Source of the DNA: 21-14-0-10-47-8 sp966211455
Lineage (GTDB): Bacteria > Bdellovibrionota > Bdellovibrionia > Bdellovibrionales > Bdellovibrionaceae
DNA: 64,000 nucleotides
Direction of reading: 5' to 3'
Assembly (NCBI GenBank): GCA_966211455.1
Contig: CBIHNI010000002.1
Coordinates: 306,575-370,574 of the forward strand
Under the pieces are notes generated by a model. It had not been told where the DNA came from. It worked only from the letters and a program-made list of their open reading frames with translations, and made no database searches. The position numbers and the translations under genes were made by a program. Shown in pieces: positions 24,922 through 31,675 of the stretch; position 1 is the stretch's first letter, and each line of letters starts with the position of its first letter.

Positions 24922-26366
24922 GATCTTCCCTCAACAACTTTATTGAAACCCGCGATTTCCGAGTGGATTTCTTCGGCCTCGATCCGCATTTTGTCCGAGG
25001 CCTCGGCCATGCTTTGCGCGAGCTGCGCATTCTTCTGGGTGGTCTCGTCCAAATGGGTCATGGCTTGATTGATCTGCACGATCCCCGAGGACTGCTGTTG
25101 ATTGGCATCCGAAATTTCCGCATTCAAAGAGGTCACCTTGCGAACCACATCGACGATGTCCTTCAAAGCTTCGCCCGATTTTCCGGCCACGTCCGCACCG
25201 CGATTGACGCGTTCGCGGGTTTCGCGAATCAAAGACGAAATATCTTTCGCCGCCACCGCCGAACGCTGGGCCAAAGTGCGAACCGCTTCGGCCACCACGG
25301 CAAATCCTTTTCCATGCTCCCCGGCGCGAGCCGCCTCGACCGAAGCGTTCAAAGCCAGAAGATTGGTTTGAAAGGCGATATCGTCGATCACGTCGGTGAT
25401 TTCGGAAATTTTTTGCGAGCTATCGGATATCTCAGACATCGCTTGCACCAAGGCCAGCACCTCTTGCTCGCCATGTTCGGCGGCTTTGCCCGCTTTGGCT
25501 GAAAACTCGCTGGCCGCACTGAGCCTTTCCTCGTTGGTCTTCACCGTTTCCATAATCAAAGACAAAGAGGCCACCGTCTCTTCTAAGGATGCAGCGGCTC
25601 CGACGGAAGCTTGCGAAAGATTCTGGCTTGCTTCGCGCAGGCTTTCGGTCGTTTGATTGACCGTCGAGCTCGACTGCCCCACGCCCTCTAAGAACGAAGT
25701 GATTCTTTCCGTGGTCGATCTTGCCATCAACCAAGTCATCACTGCCGAGACCAGAAAAGCCAAAACTGACATCAAACCGATCATTTGCACGGCCAAGGTG
25801 GCCGCACTCAAAGAGCTTTCCGAGTAGACATCTTGCTCCTTTCGCACTTGATCGCTCAATGCTCTGAAGGCATCCGTCAATGGTGCGGCCTCTTTGCGAA
25901 CTTTGGCCGTGAGATTGTATTTGGCCATTTCATCCCAACGATCTTCGCCCTTCGAAAAGTAACCAAGCGCCCCATCGACCTCGGTCCTAAAGATCTTCCA
26001 CTGCTCGGGTACAAGTTTGTAGGCCTCGGTTGATTCGTTCGAGAGCTGGTAGCTTTCAAGTTTGGTTTTCGCTGTCTCGAAATCGGCCAGCGCCTGCAAA
26101 GCCTTTTCAGTCATGCGTTTGCGTTCATCTTGGTCCAGACCTGCACCATAAATGCCCCACATGTAGCGGATCACCTCGTGAATTTTGGAACTCATCTCGC
26201 CGACGGCTTGCGCTTGCGGAAACTTTTGCCGAGTGGTTTCTTCGATGGTCACGCTGAGCTTTTTCACAAACATAATGGAAGTGCCGCCAACCAGGACCAC
26301 CACGGCAACAAGAAAGAAAAGAGGCGCTAAGAACTTGAGTCGGAGACCTCGGAACCAACGTGACAT
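24912..26366 (-). CDS. methyl-accepting chemotaxis protein
   Basis: 484 residues from the ATG at 26366, which has an AGAGGAG site; the longer frame adds six residues. Membrane helix 1 (about 9-33), a helical periplasmic sensor of about 150 residues like the four-helix-bundle class, membrane helix 2 (about 182-207), then the signalling domain with the highly conserved tip IDDIAFQTNLLALNASVEAA near 345. No CheR-docking pentapeptide is present at the C terminus (ends VVEGRSAA). Controls CheA/CheW-based motility from an unknown signal. A soluble Cache protein gene lies divergently upstream, sharing the 186-base promoter region. Confidence 0.93.
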   Translation of the reverse strand: MSRWFRGLRLKFLAPLFFLVAVVVLVGGTSIMFVKKLSVTIEETTRQKFPQAQAVGEMSSKIHEVIRYMWGIYGAGLDQDERKRMTEKALQALADFETAKTKLESYQLSNESTEAYKLVPEQWKIFRTEVDGALGYFSKGEDRWDEMAKYNLTAKVRKEAAPLTDAFRALSDQVRKEQDVYSESSLSAATLAVQMIGLMSVLAFLVSAVMTWLMARSTTERITSFLEGVGQSSSTVNQTTESLREASQNLSQASVGAAASLEETVASLSLIMETVKTNEERLSAASEFSAKAGKAAEHGEQEVLALVQAMSEISDSSQKISEITDVIDDIAFQTNLLALNASVEAARAGEHGKGFAVVAEAVRTLAQRSAVAAKDISSLIRETRERVNRGADVAGKSGEALKDIVDVVRKVTSLNAEISDANQQQSSGIVQINQAMTHLDETTQKNAQLAQSMAEASDKMRIEAEEIHSEIAGFNKVVEGRSAA

Positions 26367-26552
26367 TTGACACTCCTCTTGCACACTTAAGATCTTGATT
26401 TTTCGGAGGCTTTTCGGGGCGACTGAAGTCTTTCAGAAACAGTTCATCATTTCTTCATATGCTATTCTGCACTCAATCAAACTGCTGCGACTCAAATTGA
26501 GTTTTCAAATCTTTCTCTTTAGCATCTAAACTTAGATGGAGGATTCGACCAA

Positions 26553-27047
26553 ATGAAAAATTTAAAAATGATCCTTGTAGCCACCTGCCTTTTCTCTCTG
26601 ACAACAAAGGCAGCCGACAACTGTACTCCCGCCAAAAAGACCGCCGTCTGCACCGAAGCCATCGTGCAAGAGAAAGTCGATTGGGCCTGCAAGCTTGTTG
26701 AAACCAAAGGCAAAGCTGCACTGCCCGAAATCAATGCAATGAGATACGAATGCTGTGGGGAGCCGAATTATGTTTGGGTCAATGATATGACTCCGAAGAT
26801 GGTGATTCACCCGATCAAAAAGGAGCTCAACGGTCAGGATCTGTCCCAAAACAAAGATCCAAAAGGCAAGTTTTTGTTCGTTGAGTTTGTTAACGCAGTG
26901 AAGAAGACCCCAAACGGAGCATGGGTCGATTACATGTGGACCAAATTCGGAGAAAAAGATCCAACACCAAAAAAATCCTGGGTTCGCAAGTGCGTCGCCT
27001 CTGACACCAAAGAAGAGTGGGTCGTTGGCAGCGGAACTTGGCTCTAA
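26553..27047 (+). CDS. secreted single-Cache-domain protein
   Basis: 164 residues: a signal peptide ending near TTKAA (about residue 20) and one Cache-type domain, seen in KAALPEINAMRYECCGEPNYVW, VWVNDMTPKMVIHP, LNGQDLSQNKDPKGK and VEFVNAVKKTPNGAWVDYMW. Cache domains normally form the ligand-binding part of chemoreceptors and kinases; here there is no membrane anchor or signalling domain, so the protein should be free in the periplasm. It is divergently placed beside the chemoreceptor, suggesting it could act as a binding partner. Four cysteines beyond the signal (including CC) are unusual for Cache. Confidence 0.8.
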   Translation: MKNLKMILVATCLFSLTTKAADNCTPAKKTAVCTEAIVQEKVDWACKLVETKGKAALPEINAMRYECCGEPNYVWVNDMTPKMVIHPIKKELNGQDLSQNKDPKGKFLFVEFVNAVKKTPNGAWVDYMWTKFGEKDPTPKKSWVRKCVASDTKEEWVVGSGTWL

Positions 27048-27084
27048 GCTTGCACACAGTGTTGTCAGAAAGGTTGAGATCAGA

Positions 27085-27104
27085 AGAATGTTGAAAAACA
27101 TTCT
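27085..27104. other. hairpin with GAAA tetraloop before the porin gene
   Basis: AGAATGTT, loop GAAA, AACATTCT, perfect 8-bp stem. No T-run follows (GAAGGATC). It lies about 38 bases past the Cache gene stop and 72 before the porin start, so it could be a transcript-end or leader structure. Confidence 0.4.
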
Positions 27105-27176
27105 GAAGGATCGCATAGTATTCAAATTCGTTTTTATAAATGAAGTGAAGAAAACCACCTAACAAAGGATAACACC

Positions 27177-28250
27177 ATGACAAAACAGATCCTCGCAGCA
27201 CTTGTGACGGCTTCGTTGGGAAGCATGGCTTTCGCAGGCAGCCTGAGCTTAGACGCTCGTGGCGACATGGAAAGCGCAAATCAAAACGACGCCGCTAAAG
27301 CAGCTGGCTCATCAAACTACACTCGTTTCAACCTGCAAACATTGCGTTTGGATGGAAAAGGCAATCTCACTGATGCCACTTCTTTCCGTCTTCGCTTCCG
27401 TTTCAACAACGGCGCATTGGCGACTCAAAACCAACGCGACAGCTTGAACAGCGCGATCGACTTTGCCTACATCCAACACAAAGTGATGGACAACTTGAGC
27501 TTCCAATTGGGTAAGTTCGGTACGGACATCGGCGGCGTTGAAGGTATGACTTCAGGTGCAGACTTGTATTTCACATCAGCGGCTTACAGCGATGAATCCT
27601 CATTGCGCTATGCAACTGGTTTGAAAGCGATCTACATGATCGAAGACCAAGAAATCAGCGCGATGATCATGAATGAATCTGTCGATGCGGACTCGAACGG
27701 AGCGACAACTGGTGGATTCAACCAGACTCGCAACGCAGCTGGTATCGTGTACAAAGGTTCTTTCATGGACAAAACTTTGATGCCAGTCTTGAGCTACCAC
27801 GAAGACAACTTGCAACCGACCGACACAACCGGTTCAGCTGCATTCATCGACCGCAAGTACACTTATGCAGCGGCTGGTGTAAAATGGGAATTCTCGCCAA
27901 TCTTTGTTGAAGCGGACTACTTGTACAACACATACAAAAACAAGTCTGTGATGGACGAGACGGATAAAACGACTTCAATGGTTGCGACTTTGGGCTACCG
28001 CATGGAAAACATCATCGGTAAGTTGAAGTACGAAGGCTCAGAAGCAGAAGTGAAAGCTGCTGGCGGCGCTTCAACAAAAACAAAATACAACGGCTACCAA
28101 GTCGCTGTTGAGTACCTGCCAACCAACGACAAAAACTTCCGTTACCACGTGGCTTACGTGAGCCGCGACACAAAACCTGAAGTTGGCGACACTCGCACAA
28201 CTCAATCAGTTTTCGTCGGTACACGCCTGCTTGCTGACTTCTTGAAGTAA
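27177..28250 (+). CDS. outer-membrane porin-like beta-barrel protein
   Basis: 357 residues: a signal peptide ending near MAFAG (about residue 21), then a repetitive barrel pattern of alternating hydrophobic strands with many Thr, Tyr, Asn and Lys, for example FRLRFRFNN, SFQLGKFGTDIGG and FVGTRLLADFLK at the C terminus, ending in an aromatic/hydrophobic C-terminal strand. This matches porins that let small solutes cross the outer membrane. AAAGGA precedes the ATG. Codon use is strongly biased and regular, as expected for a highly expressed protein. A strong terminator follows. Confidence 0.78.
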   Translation: MTKQILAALVTASLGSMAFAGSLSLDARGDMESANQNDAAKAAGSSNYTRFNLQTLRLDGKGNLTDATSFRLRFRFNNGALATQNQRDSLNSAIDFAYIQHKVMDNLSFQLGKFGTDIGGVEGMTSGADLYFTSAAYSDESSLRYATGLKAIYMIEDQEISAMIMNESVDADSNGATTGGFNQTRNAAGIVYKGSFMDKTLMPVLSYHEDNLQPTDTTGSAAFIDRKYTYAAAGVKWEFSPIFVEADYLYNTYKNKSVMDETDKTTSMVATLGYRMENIIGKLKYEGSEAEVKAAGGASTKTKYNGYQVAVEYLPTNDKNFRYHVAYVSRDTKPEVGDTRTTQSVFVGTRLLADFLK

Positions 28251-28294
28251 TTCTTTAAGACCTAGCAAACGGTTTGGGAAATTCGAACTGAGCC

Positions 28295-28327
28295 AAAGGG
28301 GAGATCGAAAGATCTCCCCTTTTTTTT
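28295..28327 (+). terminator. intrinsic terminator of the porin gene
   Basis: A perfect 12-bp stem (AAAGGGGAGATC with GATCTCCCCTTT), loop GAAA, and a T-run to 28327. It lies 45 bases after the stop codon. Confidence 0.95.
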
Positions 28328-28445
28328 GCGCTGGGGTGGGGCTTGGGTTTGAGACTGGGTCTTGGGTTAAATGAAGCTTTTGTTTTGGCTGGGGATGGGG
28401 ATGGCGATGGCGATGACTCGAGCTGTGTGGCTTTTCTCGTATCAT
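28328..28445. repeat. G-rich block and hexamer tandem repeat, no gene
   Basis: Five G-runs (GGGG, GGGG, GGG, GGG, GGG) between 28333 and 28366 with short loops are compatible with a G-quadruplex on the plus strand. At 28391-28414 four hexamers follow in tandem (GGGGAT twice, then GGCGAT twice). An open frame across this region is low-complexity and has no start support. Confidence 0.6.
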
Positions 28446-28588
28446 GCGGGCCGTGCATCCTGCCAATCGGGCCGCGGCTGGCCCGAACCCGCGATCGCTG
28501 GCCGTCCTGGCCAGCGATTCCGATGTTTGGGGAGATTCACTCGTATGGCTTGGGGGAATTCACTCTTAGCTTTTTGTTGCACTGGTGC

Positions 28589-28630
28589 CCTCAGAGAAAT
28601 GACTCCCAATTGGAAGTCATTTCTCTGAGG
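28589..28630. repeat. perfect 16-bp inverted repeat
   Basis: CCTCAGAGAAATGACT and AGTCATTTCTCTGAGG, loop of ten bases that itself contains CCAATTGG. No T-run follows. It occupies the place that a smaller hairpin holds upstream of repeat copy A at 5.33 kb. Confidence 0.85.
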
Positions 28631-28646
28631 GGTCTTCAGACGCCTG

Positions 28647-28724
28647 CCTCACAAAGTCTGGAACCAGTTGGTTCCGAACTTTGTGAGGGGGACTTAAAGA
28701 CCCACCTCAAAGACATGGGTACCC
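28647..28724. repeat. structured dispersed repeat, copy B
   Basis: About 78 bases, roughly 85% identical by eye to 5355-5429, with the same 40-base hairpin core at 28648-28687 and the same tail (CTTAA, GACC, ACCTCAA, GGGTACCC). Same orientation in the window as copy A. The changes fall largely at unpaired or loop positions of the hairpin. Confidence 0.75.
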
Positions 28725-28987
28725 GTGGCAGTGTGGATGAACGCTTTTTTTGCTAAATCTCCCTCTCAGGCGCCGTCTTAGAAAAAGAAAGCCCCTCAAA
28801 TCCAAACCCAGATTCTCTCCCAAGCATTCATATTCTGACTTTGTCCCCTAATTCTAGACAAGCCGGCCAGGACGGCCGGCTTGCAGCGTTCCCACGGACG
28901 GATGCACCCGCAATTACACCAACCCACCGCTGTAACGAGCAATCCTAACAGCTAAAGAGCTGTCACGCCCCTCCGAACCCCCACCCC

Positions 28988-29494
28988 TCACAAAGGCGAA
29001 GAATTCGACCCCGGCACTCGCTCGAGCAGAAAGTTCGTGAAGTACAAAACCCACTCTCCGAAAGATTCGCGCAGATCCAAATACACGCCGTGTGCGGCCA
29101 ATGAATCCATTCGGCCCGTGTTGGCGGTGAACGATAGAGTGTCGTTGAAATGCAGATGAATCTCCCCGCGCACGATTCCATCTTGGATCGAACTTGAGAT
29201 TTCGGCGATCTGTCCTTTTTCGGTACTCAAACCCAAGGTCGAGATTTCGGTTTGAATACGATGCTTCTTCAACCACTCCAGAGTTGCCCGCCCGCAAATG
29301 TCCTGACAGTCGTCTTGGGTGATGTTCAGATTTGCGATAGGGATCAGTGGGTAAATCACCAGCTGCCCGGGTGAGCGATCGAACTCGAAGGCCATCACCG
29401 CGGGGAAGCCTTTCATCAACACATAATCGTGAACCTGCTTTTGCATGGGCAGCGATCGTTGATAATTGGAAAGGCCAAAGAAAGTGGTTTTCAT
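28988..29494 (-). CDS. LipB-like (octanoyltransferase-fold) protein lacking the catalytic cysteine
   Basis: 168 residues. The order of features follows LipB: an N-terminal Y..(SLP)MQKQVHDYVLMKG segment, then FDRSPGQLVIYPLIPI matching the LipB GPGQLVGYPL region, then KGQIAEISSSIQDGIVRGEIHLHFN matching the lysine-containing KIAAIG and HG..LN region. The lysine (about 93) is present, but where LipB has the nucleophilic PCGI the sequence reads ANTGRMDSL, so the cysteine is missing. It could be inactive, or use a different chemistry as LplA/LipM relatives do. Last gene of the long leftward series, six bases after the CsgG/FlgT-like gene. Confidence 0.5.
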   Translation of the reverse strand: MKTTFFGLSNYQRSLPMQKQVHDYVLMKGFPAVMAFEFDRSPGQLVIYPLIPIANLNITQDDCQDICGRATLEWLKKHRIQTEISTLGLSTEKGQIAEISSSIQDGIVRGEIHLHFNDTLSFTANTGRMDSLAAHGVYLDLRESFGEWVLYFTNFLLERVPGSNSSPL

Positions 29495-29500
29495 TTTTGA

Positions 29501-30427
29501 TTAATAAAGCTCGACGCGGTCATTTTCCTTAAAGCCCGCACCCGAGTGAATGACCGCAATCGATCCATCTTGACCAAAGTAACTGACGACTTCCAGCGTG
29601 CCCTTCAAACGGCCCGGAACCTTGCCGATGTAATTTCCCGATTGCGGATCGTAAATCTCGTCGCCTTCTTCGCTGACCTTTAACACGTCACCGACCTGCA
29701 ATCCTGAAACGCGGCCCACATTCAGGAAAATGCGATCGCCACTGATTGCCGCGATTCGACCTTCCCAAGACATTTTTCCCATCGCATCGCTGATTTGCGG
29801 AGCAAAATCCAGAAAGGCTTCTTTTAAAAGATTCTCTAAGATCTCGGGATTGGCTTGAAAGAAGCGATCCGCATTCGCGTTTTCCGCGACCCGCACGTTG
29901 GATTCTTCGATCGTCACGGTCTTCAGCGTATTGAAAAGTTCTTTTCCGGATCGGGCCGAAGCAATGCGAACCCGAACCTGCGCTTCGAATGTGGTTTTCA
30001 TCTGACGGAAAACACCGACCGAATCGGACTTGCGCTTCACCTTCAGATCTTCGACTTTACCTTCAAGCAAAGCCGCAACCCCTAGATCTTTCGCCTCTTT
30101 TGCGATTTCATCCAGCTTGTACTGACCGTTTTGAATGTTCTTCGAAAAATCAACACGCAGGTCTTTGCTATCGACCGTGATCACGTCACCGATTTTATTG
30201 AGCTCTTTGATAAATTCGGCACGAGCCGCGTCTCGCAAAGCTTGCGGGCGAGCCTCGTTGTTATCCAAAAACGGCAAAATCATCAGACGCTTTCTGGGTG
30301 CTTCGTCGTCTTTGCGAGCCTGAAAGCTGACGTCCTTGATTTCCTTTTTGACGGTGGGCTGCTGGGTTTCCTGAGTGGCGCAAGCAAGAAGAAAAAACGG
30401 AATCATTACCAAACTCAGTCGTCGCAT
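29501..30427 (-). CDS. CsgG/FlgT-like outer-membrane lipoprotein
   Basis: 308 residues with a lipoprotein signal (FFLLAC, Cys16). The middle (about 45-190) resembles the CsgG/curli-type fold: KRLMILPFLDNNEARPQ, then TVDSKDLRVD and AALLEGKVEDLKV. The C-terminal region (about 215-308) is like the FlgT C-terminal domain (ISGDRIFLNVGRVSGLQVGDVLKV, ending ENDRVELY). CsgG relatives form outer-membrane secretion channels; FlgT stabilises the flagellar basal body. It probably belongs in the outer membrane or the flagellar envelope. Follows the unknown 403-residue exported protein and precedes the LipB-like gene. Confidence 0.65.
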   Translation of the reverse strand: MRRLSLVMIPFFLLACATQETQQPTVKKEIKDVSFQARKDDEAPRKRLMILPFLDNNEARPQALRDAARAEFIKELNKIGDVITVDSKDLRVDFSKNIQNGQYKLDEIAKEAKDLGVAALLEGKVEDLKVKRKSDSVGVFRQMKTTFEAQVRVRIASARSGKELFNTLKTVTIEESNVRVAENANADRFFQANPEILENLLKEAFLDFAPQISDAMGKMSWEGRIAAISGDRIFLNVGRVSGLQVGDVLKVSEEGDEIYDPQSGNYIGKVPGRLKGTLEVVSYFGQDGSIAVIHSGAGFKENDRVELY

Positions 30428-30463
30428 CGTGCGTCTCCCATTTTTAAATAAGTTGCAGTCCGA

Positions 30464-31675
30464 TTACGGAGACGATTGCGTGGATTTGGCCACTTTGTAA
30501 ATCGCCTCTTGATCTGAGACAGATTCTAACACGATTTTAAGCCCGGCGCCGAGCTCAATTTCAGCCGCGCGAGAAGCAAGCTCTTTAGGACCTAAGGCCG
30601 AGTCCACTTCAAAGACCAGCGAGTCGGCCGAGATCAGTCGCTCGCGCACATTTTTCACTTCGCGGACTTTGTTCTTTAAAGCCTCCTTCACCGCCTCTTG
30701 TCGGATCAAAGGCAAACGACCCCGCACGGTCAGCTTATACAGCGAAGCTCCCAAAGAGCCACGCTGCCAGGCTTCGAACACTTGCGAAGCCAAATCCTGC
30801 GACGTGCTTTCCAAAGCTTCTTTCAATTTTCGATCCGTCACGGTCTCGAAGCCACCGGCATCGGTTTCAAACTGTCGCGACACCTCGGCGATCACGCGTG
30901 CATTCATCACCTGGGTCGCGGTCATTTTCAAAGTGATCGTAAAAGCTTCCGATCGCTCTTGGCTTTTACTTAAGACCACATCGCCATCGATCTGGATCTG
31001 CGCCCCCATCCGCTGACTGAGCGTCTGCCAATCTTCCCGGCGCAAGCTTTCTGCACGCGCACCCGGCGGCAAAAATTCGGTAAAACGCAGGGTCTGTGGT
31101 TTCAATGAATAAAAATTATGTTTCAAAAATGCGGTCTTCAAAGCATCTTCCACCGCACGGCTTTCTTTCACCAAGAAAGGTTTCTGGGCTGCCGTCTCGG
31201 CATCCGCCCACCAAGCAAAAGTTTTCGAATTCACCCGGTCCAAAAGACGAATCGTCGGAAGCACGATCGGCGTCGTATCGCTCTCGTAAAAAAGTCCGTT
31301 CTCCAGCAGCAAGCTTTGCAAATCGTCGACGCTGATTCGAAGCGTGACGCTCATCTTGAAGCCTTCTTCTTCTTTCAGCGGAGTGAGCTCGCCCGGTTTT
31401 GAAAATGGCACGTAACGGGCCGAGTTTTTTAGAACCTTGGCTTGAATCATGGATTTATTGCGCGAATATTTGGCTTCACCAATAATTTCTTTGATCAGCT
31501 CTTCCGAGACGCGCTCGGTGGCTTGATTGACCATCTCGGCGCGGGCCGCGACCGGATTTTTATCTTTGCTTTGCGCTTCAAAAGTGCGCTCGATCAGGCT
31601 TTTCTGCGCGAAAGCCGAAAGCGACACAAGGGCCGTCAAAACCAAAGTCGTCAAAAATCCAGTTCGTGCTTTCAT
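30464..31675 (-). CDS. exported protein of unknown function, paired with the CsgG/FlgT-like gene
   Basis: 403 residues with a signal peptide ending near AFAQ (about residue 24). The mature part begins with a helical region (ERTFEAQSKDKNPVAARAEMVNQATERVSEELIKEIIG), followed by mixed alpha/beta domains containing a long QMGAQ-type strand region and AL...V..VK repeats. This N-terminal pattern recalls FlgT/LPP20-like proteins that precede CsgG-like domains, but I cannot assign it. Its ribosome site lies inside the dnaE 3' end, and stop and start codons are adjacent, so the gene is cotranscribed with dnaE. Ordinary composition. Confidence 0.62.
   Translation of the reverse strand: MKARTGFLTTLVLTALVSLSAFAQKSLIERTFEAQSKDKNPVAARAEMVNQATERVSEELIKEIIGEAKYSRNKSMIQAKVLKNSARYVPFSKPGELTPLKEEEGFKMSVTLRISVDDLQSLLLENGLFYESDTTPIVLPTIRLLDRVNSKTFAWWADAETAAQKPFLVKESRAVEDALKTAFLKHNFYSLKPQTLRFTEFLPPGARAESLRREDWQTLSQRMGAQIQIDGDVVLSKSQERSEAFTITLKMTATQVMNARVIAEVSRQFETDAGGFETVTDRKLKEALESTSQDLASQVFEAWQRGSLGASLYKLTVRGRLPLIRQEAVKEALKNKVREVKNVRERLISADSLVFEVDSALGPKELASRAAEIELGAGLKIVLESVSDQEAIYKVAKSTQSSP

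Larger units (their letters stand above)
28446..28911. repeat. 466-bp structured non-coding element with inverted ends
   Basis: Outer ends are inverted: GCGGGCCGTGCATCC at 28446 and GGATGCACCCGC at 28900-28911. Within them lie the GC-rich hairpins at 28494-28518 (ATCGCTGGCC/GGCCAGCGAT) and 28860-28882 (AAGCCGGCC/GGCCGGCTT), whose cores GGCCGTCCTGGCC and GGCCAGGACGGCC are reverse complements. A third hairpin at 28467-28486 (TCGGGCC/GGCCCGA) is only on the left. In the middle are a perfect 16-bp stem (28589-28630) and repeat copy B. No coding frame is supported. It may be a small non-autonomous mobile element or a multi-hairpin RNA. Confidence 0.6.

Noticed and set aside
28343..28756. Rightward 137-codon open frame in the hairpin region
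   Set aside because: It runs through the G-rich block, hexamers and hairpins and reads as low-complexity sequence with no family pattern or ribosome site.
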